The notes: generated by a model from the sequence alone, not told the origin. A stretch of 64,000 nt of DNA from VRUE01 sp963703895 (GCA_963703895.1 CAVPFX010000002.1:62001-126000), one strand, 5' to 3'. Counted from the stretch's first letter, positions 36,524 through 47,278 are shown. Made by a program: numbers and translations.

Positions 36524-39346
36524 GGCAGCGGCAGGCGACGTTCAGCGGTTTGGTCCTGGCCTTGCTCTGCTCGCTGGCGGCGCTCGCCCCGGGGGCGTCC
36601 GCGGACGTGCCGGTCTACGTTCACGGCCTGGTCCCGTCGAGCACTCAGGCGGGGGGGCACCCCGATATTCAGGTCGGCTTCTCGCTGAAAAACGAAAAGA
36701 TCCAGTTCCTCGAAAACGGCACCAACCCCCCCTGCGCATGCAACTACGCGCGCTTCATCACCGTCCATGCCCCGCCTGGTCTGGTCGGCAGTCCTCAGTC
36801 CCTGCCGCAGTGCACGGCGGCCCAATTTGCCGCCAGCAACTGCGCGGTGGACTCTCAGGTGGGGGTCGTCGAGGTCGGCGTCAGCATCACCGGCACCAGC
36901 CCCGACATCTCGGACGTCAGTCCCGTTTTCAACCTTGTCCCCCAGGAGGGCCAGTCGGGCCTGCTCGGGTTTCACTCCCAGGGAATTTCGATCTTCGAGG
37001 TGTTCAGCGCACGCACGGCAAGCGACTACGGCCTCGACACCAAAATCGTCATCCCGAGGGGAACTCCGCTCACCTACTCGGATCAGATCCTCTGGGGCGT
37101 GCCCGCCGACCCCAGTCATGATCCGCTCCGTTTCAAACGCGGGAATACAGATGCCATCTTCGCGTCAATCTGCGCCGATGGCGTGCGGGCCACGCCTAAC
37201 TCCGAAGATCTCGCTACCCCGCCCGCTGGTCCCGACTCCGCTACGGGGTTCTGCGGCGGATCCCAACTCGGTGTCCCCTCCAGCAGCCCGCCGGTTCCCT
37301 TCATCCAGAACCCGACCGAGTGCGGCGTACCGTTGCAGAGCGGCATCGACGTGCTCGCTTACGACGGCGGTCTCACCCACGCCAGCGCACCCTTCCCGGC
37401 CACGACCGGCTGCGACCAGTTGAGCTTCAACCCGAGCCTGGCCGCAAGGCCCAGCACCCGCGCCGCCGATTCGCCCTCCGGCATCGACGTCGAGCTGACC
37501 GTGCCCCAGTTCCAAAGCCCCACGGTGCCCTCCCCCTCGGAGATTCGCGGCACCGAGATGCTGCTGCCGGGGGGCTTCACGATCAACCCCAGTGCCGCCG
37601 ATGGCAAGAGCGCCTGCACCGATGCGGAAGCGAGCTTCGGTACCGAGAACGCGGCCGCGTGCCCCGAGACGGCGAAGATCGGCACGCTCGAGATCGAGAC
37701 GGCTCTGCTGCCAGGTCCCCTGCCCGGCTACCTCTACCTGGGCAAGCCGCTGCCGGGCAACCGCTACCGGATCTTCCTCGTCGCCGATGGCTTCGCGGTC
37801 CACGTCAAGTTGGCGGGAACGATCAAGCCCGACCCCGAGACGGGCCGGGTCGCCGTGGTCTTCGCGGATCTGCCCCAGACGCCATTTCAGAAGTTCTCGT
37901 TGCACATCTTCGGCTCCGAGCGCGGTGCCCTCGCGACGCCGACCAAGTGCGGCACCTATGGCATAACCACCACCTTCACCCCCTGGGACTCGGTCCTGGG
38001 CAAGCAGAAGCTCCGAGACCTCCTTCACGATCGACTCCGGCCCGGGCGGAGCGCCGTGCCCGGGAACCACCCGTCCCTTCGACCCCGGCTTCGCGGCCGC
38101 CTCGGCGGGCAATACCCCAGGCGCCCACAGCCCCTTCACGGTCAATCTCAGCCGCGCCGATGGCGACCAGTTCCTCAGCGGCCTCAGCGTCAGCACCCCG
38201 CTCGGCTTCTCGGCGACCCTGAAAGGCATCCCCTACTGCTCCGAGGCCGCGATCGCCCAGCTCGGCAACACGCTGTACTCGGGCCTCGGTGAGCTTGCCT
38301 CACCGGCCTGTTCGGCGGCAAGCCAGATCGGCACCGTCACCGCCGGCGCGGGGGCGGGGAGCCGCCCCTTCTATGCCCCCGGCAAGGTCTACCTCGCCGG
38401 TCCCTATAAAGGCGCGCCGCTCAGCCTCGTGGTCGTGGTTCCGGCCGTCTCGGGGCCCTATGACCTCGGCAACGTCGCCGTGCGGGCGGCAATCGAGGTC
38501 AACCCGGTGACCGCCGAGGTCAGCACCGTCTCCGACCCGCTGCCGCAGATCCTCGAGGGGATCCCGCTGCGCACCCGCCAGATCCAGGTCGGCATCGACC
38601 GGCCCAAGTTCGCCCTCAACCCGACCAACTGCGAGCCGCTGTCTGCCAGCGCCCAGATCGGCGGCGCCGAAGGCGTCCTGGTCCGGCGCTCGGTCCATTA
38701 TCAGGTCGCCAACTGCGCGACGCTGCCCTTTGCGCCTCGCCTGGCGCTGAAGCTATTCGGCGGCAGCAAGCGCACCGGCCACCCGAGACTGCGCGCGGTG
38801 CTGAGGCCGAGGGCGGGCGACGCCAATATCTCCCGTACCGTCGTCGCCCTGCCGCACTCGGAGTTCCTCGACCAGAGCCACATCGGCACCGTCTGCACCA
38901 GGGTCCAGTTCGCTGCCGACAACTGTCCCGCGGCCTCGATCTACGGTCAAGCCACGGCGATCACGCCGATCCTCGATCGCCCGCTCAGCGGCCCGGTCTA
39001 CCTGCGCTCCTCCAATAACCCGCTGCCCGACTTGGTCGCCTCACTGCACGGCCAGGTCGACTTCGAGATCGCCGGGCGCATCGATTCCGTCAACGGCGGC
39101 ATCCGCTCCACCTTCGAGGGGCTGCCCGACGTCCCCGTCACCAAGTTCGTCCTGGACATGCGCGGCGGCGCCAAGGGCCTTTTGGAAAACAGCAGAGACA
39201 TCTGCAAGGACCCCGGCTTCGCGACGGTGCGGATGAGCGGCCAAAACGCCAAGACCACCAAGACCAGGATCGAGCTTCAGGCGTCTTGCGGCTCGAAGGC
39301 AAAGGACAAAAAGCGCCGTCCGCGGCAAACGAGAGTGGGGCGTTAG
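36520..39346 (+). CDS. Operon gene B: secreted ~940-residue Cys-containing protein (frameshifted)
   Basis: ATG 36520 overlaps the stop of gene A (ATGA). Signal peptide MRQRQATFSGLVLALLCSLAALAPGASA. The protein is beta-rich with a conserved central block: EIRGTEMLLPGGFTINPSAADGKSAC, ACPETAKIGTLEIET, YLYLGKPLPGNRYRIFLVADGFAVHVKLAGTI and FQKFSLHIFGSERGALATPTKCG. After an extra base at about 38002 it continues SSETSFTIDSGPGGAPCPGTTRPFDPG, GIPYCSEAAI and PLPQILEGIPLRTRQIQVGIDRPKFALNPTNC. A basic tail (KAKDKKRRPRQ) ends it. The whole protein aligns by eye with operon gene D. No known family recognised; secretion is clear, function is not. Confidence 0.8.
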
Positions 39347-39379
39347 GCAATGCGGACTTCGAGGAGAGGGTCAGCGACT

Positions 39380-42300
39380 ATGCACGACAAAAAGGCACTC
39401 CGGGCGATTGGCTTGCTGGTGGCGATGCTCAGTTTGCTCTGCCTCGTCCCAACGGCTTCAGCGCGAGAGGTCAAGCAGTACTTCTACTCGGGTACCTCAT
39501 TCGGCACCGGTGGCACGCGGTCGTCCTCGATCGCTTTTGACGCTGCCAACCAAAAGGTCCTGCTCGTCGACGTCGGCTCACCGAAAAAAGGCTTGAAAAT
39601 CAGCAAGTTCACCCCTGCCGGGGCTCCAGATCCGTTCAGCGGGCGCGCCGGGGCAACCTCGTTCAATACCGGGGCCCCATTCGCCGGTGGTGAAGTCAAT
39701 GACACCACCACGATCGCGGTCGACGACTCCGGTACGGCGACGGCCGGGAATTTCTACATCGCGCATTTTGAATATGGCCTGAGCACGGTCTTCGGCTACA
39801 CGTCCGCTGGCACGGCGCTGTCCGGGTTCCCTTACAAAATCCCGGGCGCCTGCGGCATAGCCGTCGCTCCCGACGGTGGCGTTTGGGTCGCCTCTCGCGA
39901 AGTCGGGTCCTACCGGCAATTCAGGGTGGCGGAGCGCCAAATCGTCGACACCGTGCTGCTCGGCGGGGGAAAAGCTGGCTGTCGCGTGGCGATCGATTCG
40001 GAGGGCGACCTCTTCTTGGCCAATGGCGATCGGCTTGCCAAGTATGACTCCGCACCTTCCCACTCACGTCTTTTCGATCTGGCGCCGGGCACGCCCCGGA
40101 TAGCGCTCGAGCGCGAGGGCGACACCACGTTCACTCTCTTTGGCGATCGGGTCACCCAGCGTGATCCCTCAGGGGACACACTCACCCTGTTCGGCGGTCC
40201 CGATCCCGCTCACTCTTTTTATCCCGGCCTGAGTGCAGCCCTCGACCTCGCGGTCAATCCTCAAACCGGCGACATCTACGTAATCAAGGACAGCTTCGCA
40301 GAGGACGGGTCGGTCGACATCTTCTCTCGTGAGTCCGACCCAGCCACGGCGCCTAGAGCGATCACTGGCGAGATCAGCGGCCTCACCGGTAGCAGTGCAG
40401 TGCTGCACGGCGTCTTGAATCCAGATGGTGTCTCTACCACCGATTGTTACTTCGAGTGGGGGGCTGGTTCCGCCTACGGCAACACCGTTCCCTGCGCCGA
40501 GAGCAATACCTTTGCCGGCGACTCGGTTGACAACCAAGTGACGGCGCCGCTCAGCGGCTTGGCAAAGGGAACCGTCTACCACTACCGGCTGGTGGCAAAA
40601 AACCTCGACGGGATTCTCGGCTACGGTCGCGACGCTGAGTTCAGCGCCGCCAGCTCCCCGGTCATTGGCGACACGACCGCCAGTCACATCACCACCGACT
40701 CGGCCCGGATCGAAGCCGGAATCAACCCAAACGGGGCCGGCACCAGCTTCCGGGTCGAGTTCGGTATCGATTCGAGCTACGGCACCAGCGCCCCGGTTCC
40801 CGACGCGCGGCCGAGTGACCTGAACCAACCCGGCGCAGGACTCCTCACCGTGCACGGTGAGACCCAGGAGATAGCTGGTCTGCAGCCGGAAACGCTGTAC
40901 CACTACCGCGTAGTGGCCACCAACGCGGCAGGTGTCACCGAGGGCGCCGACCACACCTTCACCACCTTCGCCTTGCCCTCTACCGAAGTCGACACCTGTC
41001 CCAACGCCCAGGTGCGCCAGCAGACCAGCGCGGCGCATCTGCCTGACTGCCGCGCCTACGAGCTGGTCTCCGCGGCCGATACCGGCGGCTATGACGTCCG
41101 TTCGGACCTTTCCTCCGGGATGAGCCCGCTGGCCACCTCTCCGGCGGCCGCCGATCGGGTCCTCTACTCGATGCAATCGGGGACGATCCCCGGGATCGCG
41201 GGCAACCCAACCAACCGCGGCGCCGACCCCTACACGGCCACTCGCGGCGAGGGCGGTTGGAGCACCCGTTACGTCGGTCTGGCGGCGAACAACCCCTTCG
41301 CGACCGAGCCCTTCGCCTCGCCGCTCTCGGGCTTTGACTCCTCGCTGCAGAGCTTTGCCTTCGGCGGAGCGGAAATCTGCGATCCCTGCTTTGCCGACGG
41401 CTCGACCAACGTGCCGCTGCGCCTCGCTGACGGCAGCTTGGTGGAGGGCATGACCGGCTCGATGGATCCCGGCCCGGCGGAGCCGGCGGGCATGGTGAAG
41501 CAGCCGCTCTCCGAAGATGGCAGCCACCTCGTCTTTGCCACCACCGCGCAGTTCGAGGCCGACGCCAACTCAAACGGCACTGACGCGACGATCTATGTGC
41601 GCGACCTGAAAGCGGGCACCACCCAGGTGGTCTCGAAGACCGAGACCGGGGCGACGATCGCCAATGGCTTGGGGGTCGCCGAGCTGGGCATCTCCGAGGA
41701 CGGCTCGCGGGTCGTGTTCGGCGAGCTGCTCTCGAGCGACGCTCTGGGCAACGACTACTACCACCTCTACATGCGTGTCGGCGAGGAGACCGTCGACCTG
41801 ATGCCCGGTGCTGTCGACGGTGGACTCTACGGCGGCATGACCGCCAACGGCTCGATGGTCTACTTCACCACCAGGGACTCGTTGAGCACCGCTAGCGACC
41901 AGGACAGCGATACCAGCGCCGATGTCTTCAGGGCGGAGGTCGATGGCGCGAGCGCCTTGCTGACCCGGGTCTCGGCCGGGAGCAGTAGCGGCGACACCGA
42001 TGGCTGTGATCCGGCGGGCAACAGCTTCAACCCTGATGCGTGGAACGTCGTTCCCGGTACTGCAGGCGACTGCTCGGCGGTTGCGATCGGCGGCGGGGGT
42101 GGTGTGGCCGCCGGCGAGGGCAGCGCCTATTTCCTCTCGCCCGAGCGGCTCGATGGCTCCAACGGCATCGACGGCGCCCCCAACCTCTATCTCGCCCGCC
42201 CCGGCTTCGGCCCCCGTTTCGTCGCCACGCTGGAGTCGGGCGCGAATCAGCCCGTGCCGGACGCCACACACCCGTTGCTCAGCTCGTTCAAATCCCCCGT

Positions 42301-43900
42301 CAACTCTTCGCTCAAATCCTTCGTCAACCCCGAGGGGATCGCGATCGAGCAGGCAAGCGGGTCGATCTACGTTCTAGACACCGCTAACACCGAAGCCAGC
42401 CCTGAAGACGACCCCCCGGCCTACGTGAAGAAGTTCGACACCACCGGCAACCTCGACACCAGTTTCGGAGTGGACGGCAAATTGGACGGCTCCAATACCC
42501 CCGCCGGCTCGTTCGCGGAGGTGGGCAATGGCGAAGCCCTGGGATTGCCGATTGGGGTGGCCACCCAGGTTGCTGTGGACAACAGCCCGACCAGTCCCTC
42601 CTACGGCGATCTCTATGTCCCGGACACCGTCAACAGTGTGGTTGACAAGTTCGACTCGGAAGGCAACTACATCTCCCAAGTCGAATCCGGTCTCGTCACC
42701 GGCGTGGCCGTCAGTCCGCTCAATGGGGACGTCTACACCGTCAATTACTTCGGTGAAGTCAAGGTCTTCGACGCCAACGGTGCCGCGCTGAGCAGCTTCA
42801 TGGTCTCCGAATTGGCCGCCAACAGCATCGCGGTCGACTCGAGCGGCAGCGTTTACGTCACCGACGGCGCCAAGGCAAGCGTCTATGACGCCTCCGGAGC
42901 CTTCGTCAAGGTGCTCGATCCCAACCCCTCCTTCGGGGTCGCGGTCGACCCCGCTGACGACCACGTCTACGTCGACGAGGGCAGCGAGGTGGTCGAGTTC
43001 GACGCCGCCGGCAACCAGGTGGGCGCTGCCTTTGGTTCCGGGACGCTCTCGAAATCGGTCGGCCTGGCGGTTGAGTCCGGCAGGGCCGTCGTCTCCAATG
43101 GTGGCAGCGGCACCATCGCCATCTTCGGTCCCCGCGAAATCCCCTCGGCGCCCGGCTATGACAGCCCGCTGGTCATCGACAGCGTCAAGGACGCGGGGGG
43201 CCGTCATAGCGAGGATTTGCAGGTCACCGAAAGCGGCGACCATGTCGTCTTCTCCTCGACCCTGCCGCTGAACGGATACGAGAGCGCTGGGCGGTACGAG
43301 GTCTTTACCTACAGCGCTCCCAACCAGACGCTCGACTGCGCTTCCTGCAGCCCGACCGGCGCTCGTCCTGATAGCGATGCCACGCTGAGCGTTGGGGGGC
43401 TGAACCTGCTGGAGGACGGCAGCGTCTTCTTCACCACCGGCGAGTCGCTGGCGCTGCGCGACTCGAACTCGAAGCAGGACGCCTATGAGTGGCATGACAA
43501 CGCCCAAAGCCTGATCTCCACCGGCACCAGCGAGAGCGACTCCAGCTTGCTCTCGGTCAGCTCCGACGGCGAGAACGCCTTCTTCTTCACCCGTCAAAAG
43601 CTCGTCCCCGCCGATCAAAACGGCAGCGCCGTTCGCCTCTACACCGCCCGCAAAGACGGGGGCTTTGCCTTCGGGCCGCCACAGTTCCAGTGTGCGGCGT
43701 CCGATGAGTGTCGTGGCGCCGGCAGCCAGCCGGCGCCGGCTCCGGGAATCGGCACACTCGCCGGCACCCCCGGCCAGTTCGCCAAGCCGCCGTCGAGATG
43801 CCGCAAGGGCACCGTCAAGAGGCGCGGGCGCTGCGTCAAGCGCGCCCACAAACGGCAGCAGCACAAACGAGCCAGCGCCAAGCACGGAGGTGGAAAGTGA
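39380..43900 (+). CDS. Operon gene C: giant secreted FN3/propeller protein with inserted NHL domain
   Basis: 1506 residues, intact. ATG 39380 is preceded by GAGGAGAGGGTCA, the same leader as gene A. Signal peptide ends TASA. Order: NHL-like N-terminal propeller, two FN3 domains (around 40360-40970), CPNAQVRQQTSAAHLPDCRAYELVS, TolB/PD40-like blades, then an NHL insertion of about 270 residues (42290-43150; YGDLYVPDTVNSVVDKFDSEG, GDVYTVNYFGEVKVFDANG), then the remaining blades, CAASDECRG and a Lys/Arg tail with CRKGTVKRRGRCVKR. Compared with gene A the insertion sits between matching propeller blades. A surface-binding role is plausible but unproven. Confidence 0.85.
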   Translation: MHDKKALRAIGLLVAMLSLLCLVPTASAREVKQYFYSGTSFGTGGTRSSSIAFDAANQKVLLVDVGSPKKGLKISKFTPAGAPDPFSGRAGATSFNTGAPFAGGEVNDTTTIAVDDSGTATAGNFYIAHFEYGLSTVFGYTSAGTALSGFPYKIPGACGIAVAPDGGVWVASREVGSYRQFRVAERQIVDTVLLGGGKAGCRVAIDSEGDLFLANGDRLAKYDSAPSHSRLFDLAPGTPRIALEREGDTTFTLFGDRVTQRDPSGDTLTLFGGPDPAHSFYPGLSAALDLAVNPQTGDIYVIKDSFAEDGSVDIFSRESDPATAPRAITGEISGLTGSSAVLHGVLNPDGVSTTDCYFEWGAGSAYGNTVPCAESNTFAGDSVDNQVTAPLSGLAKGTVYHYRLVAKNLDGILGYGRDAEFSAASSPVIGDTTASHITTDSARIEAGINPNGAGTSFRVEFGIDSSYGTSAPVPDARPSDLNQPGAGLLTVHGETQEIAGLQPETLYHYRVVATNAAGVTEGADHTFTTFALPSTEVDTCPNAQVRQQTSAAHLPDCRAYELVSAADTGGYDVRSDLSSGMSPLATSPAAADRVLYSMQSGTIPGIAGNPTNRGADPYTATRGEGGWSTRYVGLAANNPFATEPFASPLSGFDSSLQSFAFGGAEICDPCFADGSTNVPLRLADGSLVEGMTGSMDPGPAEPAGMVKQPLSEDGSHLVFATTAQFEADANSNGTDATIYVRDLKAGTTQVVSKTETGATIANGLGVAELGISEDGSRVVFGELLSSDALGNDYYHLYMRVGEETVDLMPGAVDGGLYGGMTANGSMVYFTTRDSLSTASDQDSDTSADVFRAEVDGASALLTRVSAGSSSGDTDGCDPAGNSFNPDAWNVVPGTAGDCSAVAIGGGGGVAAGEGSAYFLSPERLDGSNGIDGAPNLYLARPGFGPRFVATLESGANQPVPDATHPLLSSFKSPVNSSLKSFVNPEGIAIEQASGSIYVLDTANTEASPEDDPPAYVKKFDTTGNLDTSFGVDGKLDGSNTPAGSFAEVGNGEALGLPIGVATQVAVDNSPTSPSYGDLYVPDTVNSVVDKFDSEGNYISQVESGLVTGVAVSPLNGDVYTVNYFGEVKVFDANGAALSSFMVSELAANSIAVDSSGSVYVTDGAKASVYDASGAFVKVLDPNPSFGVAVDPADDHVYVDEGSEVVEFDAAGNQVGAAFGSGTLSKSVGLAVESGRAVVSNGGSGTIAIFGPREIPSAPGYDSPLVIDSVKDAGGRHSEDLQVTESGDHVVFSSTLPLNGYESAGRYEVFTYSAPNQTLDCASCSPTGARPDSDATLSVGGLNLLEDGSVFFTTGESLALRDSNSKQDAYEWHDNAQSLISTGTSESDSSLLSVSSDGENAFFFTRQKLVPADQNGSAVRLYTARKDGGFAFGPPQFQCAASDECRGAGSQPAPAPGIGTLAGTPGQFAKPPSRCRKGTVKRRGRCVKRAHKRQQHKRASAKHGGGK

Positions 43901-46638
43901 TCGCCCTGGTCGGTAACGGCAGCGCCCCCTTGGGTAAGCGCATCGCAGCGGTTGCCCTCTCGCTGTTGGCCTTCGCGGCGTTGGCCACGACGCCCGCCGG
44001 CGCCTCGCAGCAGATCCAAGCTTTCACCACGGCCAGCTCCGATACCAGCGCGGGCGGGCACCCCGACCTCTCCACCTCTTTCACCCTGGAAGACCCCGGA
44101 GCGCCGGAGTCTGCTCGTAACGTCATCTTCAATGCGCCCGAGGGCCTCTTCGGTAACCCCAACGCGGTCACCCAGTGCATTGCCTCTGATTTCGCCTTGG
44201 CCCAGTGCCCCTCAAACGCCCAGATGGGCTTGGTCACGGTCTACGCCAACTACAAAGGCAACCCTGCCAAGCTGCTGGGCACGGCGCCGATCTTCTCGAT
44301 GGTGCCGGGCAGCGATCAGACCGCTCTCTTCGCCTTCATTGCCCCCACCCTCGGCACTCCGATCAATATCCCGGTCTCGGTCAGGACCGGCTCTGACTAC
44401 GGCCTGCGCTTCACCGTCTCCGAGATCACCCAGGAGGCGCCGCTTGCCAGCGCCAGCCTGACCTTCTGGGGGTTTCCAGCCGATAAATCCAACGATGACG
44501 AGCGCTTCCCCACGGGCTCCCCGGGCAGCCCGGCGGGTTGCCCGGGCAAAGCCAAAGCCAGCTGCATCGCCGAACCCACTGCTTCGACGATCCCAAGCCA
44601 GCCGCTGACCGACAACCCGACGATCTGCACCGGCCAGCCACTCGTCACCTCGCTGGAAGTGCAGACCTACCAGGACCCCGACCACCCGACCCGCAAAGAG
44701 TCCACCTACCCGGCGACGACGGACTGCGAGAAAGAGGTCTTCCGCCCGGTCCTCTTCGCCAGCCCGACGACCAGCGAGACCGACTCCCCCTCGGGCCTGA
44801 ACGTGGAGCTCAGCTCACCCCAGTTCCTCAGCCGCGCCGCGGCCCCCTCGCAGATCCGCTCGGCGATCGTCACCCTGCCGGAGGGCTTCACGATCAACCC
44901 CGATGCAGCGGACGGGCAGGGCTCTTGCTCGGAGGCACAGGTCAACTTCGCCACCGAGCTGGCCACCAACTGCCCCGACAGGTCGAAGATCGGCACCTTC
45001 GCCCTCAGCACCCCGGCTCTCGAGGGCACCCTCGAAGGCGCCGCTTACATCGGCGAGCCGGAGCCCGGCAACCAGTACCGCCTCTTCATGGCCGCCGATG
45101 GCTTTGGCATCCACGCCAAGCTGGAAGCCACGGTCAGTCCAGATCCCAGCAACGGCAGGTTGAAGGTTCGCTTCACCGATCTGCCCCAGGTCCCCTTCGA
45201 TTCCTTCCAGTTGCACCTCTTCGCCTCCGATCGCGGCCTGATGGCGACCCCGTCGTACTGCAGCCTCTACCCGGTCTCGGCTCAGTTCTTCCCCTGGAAC
45301 CACGTGCTCGCCGACCAGACCTCGGTGCAGTTCTTCAACCTCACCTCGGGGCCACAGGGAGCGGCCTGCCCAGGCCCGGTGCGACCTTTCCGGCCGCGAC
45401 TCGACGCCGGCACCTCCAATCCGCTCGCCGGCGCCTTCTCCGACTTCCATCTCAAGCTCGACCGCGATGACGGCGACCAGTTCCTCGGCGATCTCGGCTT
45501 CACCCTGCCACCGGGCTTCAGCGGCGACATCGGCGGGATCCCCTATTGCCCGGAGAGCACAATCTCCGCCGCGGTGGGCAAGCTGGGCCGTGCCGAGCAG
45601 AGCTCTCCCAGTTGCCCGGCCGCCTCGCAGATCGGCACTACCGACGTCGCCGCGGGGCCGGGCTCCCATCCCTTCCACGCCCTCGGCAAGATGTACTTCG
45701 CCGGGCCCTTCCAGGGCGCGCCACTCTCCCTGGTCGCGATCACCCCTGCCCTGGCTGGTCCCTACGACTACGGCACGATCGTCGTGCGGGTCGGCCTCCA
45801 TATCGACCCGCTAACGGCCCAGGTGAGGGCGGTGTCCGATCGCATGCCCCAGATCATCGGCGGGGTGCCGATCAGGATGCGCTCGATCCGGGTCAACATC
45901 GATCGCCCTAACTTCACGATCAACCCGACCAACTGCTCCGCGATGGCGGTGGGCTCCCAGGGGACCGGAGATCAAGGCACGACGACGAACTTCAGCTCCT
46001 ACTTCAACGTGGTCAACTGCTCGACCCTGCCCTTCAAGCCGAAGATGGCGATCACGCAGCTCGGTGGCAAGAAGCAGACGCAGCGCTCTCAGGACCCAAG
46101 CCTGCGCTTCGACCTCTGGACCCGCTCCGGCGACGCCAACCTCAAGTCTCTCGCTGTAACCCTGCCCAAGGCCTTCGCGATCGACCAGCGCCACCTCGGC
46201 AACCTCTGCTCCAAGGCCCAGTTGCAAGCAGAACGCTGCAAGGGAAGGCAGCCGATCGGCACTGCGACGGTTTCCACGCCGCTTCTGGACGCACCGCTCT
46301 CGGGCCCCGCCTACGCCGTTTCTGGTTACGGCAAGTTGCCCCACCTGGTCTTCATCTTGGCCGGACAAGTGCTGGTCATGCCGGAAGCAGAATCGGTCTC
46401 GGTCAAGGGCGGCCACCTGCGCACCACCGTGCCGGTGATCCCCGACGTGCCGGTCGGCCACTTCGCCTTGACCCTCCTGGGCGGCAAACAGGGCTACCTG
46501 GAAAACACTAGAAGCCTCTGCGCTGGGCCGACCGTCTCTGAAATCACCTACCAGGGGCAAAACGGCAAGAGCACCACCCAAAAAGTCAAGACCAAGGCAG
46601 CTTGCAAGCGCAAGGCCAAGACAGGGAGGAACAAGTGA
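43897..46638 (+). CDS. Operon gene D: secreted ~913-residue paralog of gene B
   Basis: GTG 43897 overlaps the stop of gene C (GTGA). Signal peptide ends PAGASQ. AGGHPDLSTSFTL near the start matches AGGHPDIQVGFSL of gene B. Shared central blocks: SQIRSAIVTLPEGFTINPDAADGQGSC, NCPDRSKIGTFALSTP, PGNQYRLFMAADGFGIHAKLEATV and LHLFASDRGLMATPSYC; later IGGIPYCPES, MPQIIGGVPIRMRSIRVNIDRPNFTINPTNC. It ends with KAACKRKAKTGRNK. Unlike gene B it is intact. The Cys are mostly at matching positions, suggesting disulfide-stabilised surface domains. Not assigned to a known family. Confidence 0.85.
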   Translation: MIALVGNGSAPLGKRIAAVALSLLAFAALATTPAGASQQIQAFTTASSDTSAGGHPDLSTSFTLEDPGAPESARNVIFNAPEGLFGNPNAVTQCIASDFALAQCPSNAQMGLVTVYANYKGNPAKLLGTAPIFSMVPGSDQTALFAFIAPTLGTPINIPVSVRTGSDYGLRFTVSEITQEAPLASASLTFWGFPADKSNDDERFPTGSPGSPAGCPGKAKASCIAEPTASTIPSQPLTDNPTICTGQPLVTSLEVQTYQDPDHPTRKESTYPATTDCEKEVFRPVLFASPTTSETDSPSGLNVELSSPQFLSRAAAPSQIRSAIVTLPEGFTINPDAADGQGSCSEAQVNFATELATNCPDRSKIGTFALSTPALEGTLEGAAYIGEPEPGNQYRLFMAADGFGIHAKLEATVSPDPSNGRLKVRFTDLPQVPFDSFQLHLFASDRGLMATPSYCSLYPVSAQFFPWNHVLADQTSVQFFNLTSGPQGAACPGPVRPFRPRLDAGTSNPLAGAFSDFHLKLDRDDGDQFLGDLGFTLPPGFSGDIGGIPYCPESTISAAVGKLGRAEQSSPSCPAASQIGTTDVAAGPGSHPFHALGKMYFAGPFQGAPLSLVAITPALAGPYDYGTIVVRVGLHIDPLTAQVRAVSDRMPQIIGGVPIRMRSIRVNIDRPNFTINPTNCSAMAVGSQGTGDQGTTTNFSSYFNVVNCSTLPFKPKMAITQLGGKKQTQRSQDPSLRFDLWTRSGDANLKSLAVTLPKAFAIDQRHLGNLCSKAQLQAERCKGRQPIGTATVSTPLLDAPLSGPAYAVSGYGKLPHLVFILAGQVLVMPEAESVSVKGGHLRTTVPVIPDVPVGHFALTLLGGKQGYLENTRSLCAGPTVSEITYQGQNGKSTTQKVKTKAACKRKAKTGRNK

Positions 46639-47276
46639 AGCTAGGCGATTCAGAGAGCAAGCGGCCACTGGGCCGTCCCTCCCCAGCAATGGTGGTGGCG
46701 GTGATCGCCCTGGTCTTGGCCCTTTGCGGGTCGGCCTTTGCGGCGCTTGGCAAGAACAGCGTCGGAACCCGCCAGCTCAAGGGCAAGTCCGTCACAACGG
46801 GCAAGATCGCCAACAGCGCAATCAACGGCGCCAAGGTCGCCAACGGCTCGTTGACCGGCCAGGACATCAACATCGGCGCCCTCGGTACCGTCCCCAAGGC
46901 GACCAGCGCTGACTCCGCTGGCAACGCGGGCACGGTCGGTGGCCACTCGGCCTCCTGTCCCGGTGGGACCGTCCTGTTGCGAGGCACCTGCTTCGATGGC
47001 TCGCCGGGCCCGCTGGTTAGCTCACTGCAGGCCGCGGCAGACGCCTGCGCCGCGAAGGGCGGCTACCTACCGACCCCGATGGCGCTCTACTCGACCAGGG
47101 GGGTAATCAACCTCGGCTCAGGCGTTGGCACAGACCACACCTACACCGACTCCTACTACGGCAACACCACCGGCGGCAGCTACCGCACAATCGTGCTCGA
47201 CGGCACCGGAGCGCTCTCTGAGCAAGAACCGGCCGCCGCCGCGCACTACGTCTGCGCTTACCCACTGGTGCGTTAG
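46635..47276 (+). CDS. Operon gene E: repeat protein with C-terminal Cys domain
   Basis: 213 residues; GTG 46635 overlaps the stop of gene D (GTGA). Hydrophobic segment AMVVAVIALVLALCGSAFAA, then short repeats LGKNSVGTRQLKGKSVTTGKIANSAINGAKVANGSLTG like those of the gene at 22142. The C-terminal ~95 residues (SCPGGTVLLRGTCFDGSPGP, then AADACAAKGGYLPTPMAL and ending AHYVCAYPL) contain four Cys; the spacing recalls small C-type-lectin-like or phage-tail-type receptor-binding domains, but this is only a resemblance. Confidence 0.75.
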   Translation: MKLGDSESKRPLGRPSPAMVVAVIALVLALCGSAFAALGKNSVGTRQLKGKSVTTGKIANSAINGAKVANGSLTGQDINIGALGTVPKATSADSAGNAGTVGGHSASCPGGTVLLRGTCFDGSPGPLVSSLQAAADACAAKGGYLPTPMALYSTRGVINLGSGVGTDHTYTDSYYGNTTGGSYRTIVLDGTGALSEQEPAAAAHYVCAYPLVR

Positions 47277-47278
47277 GA

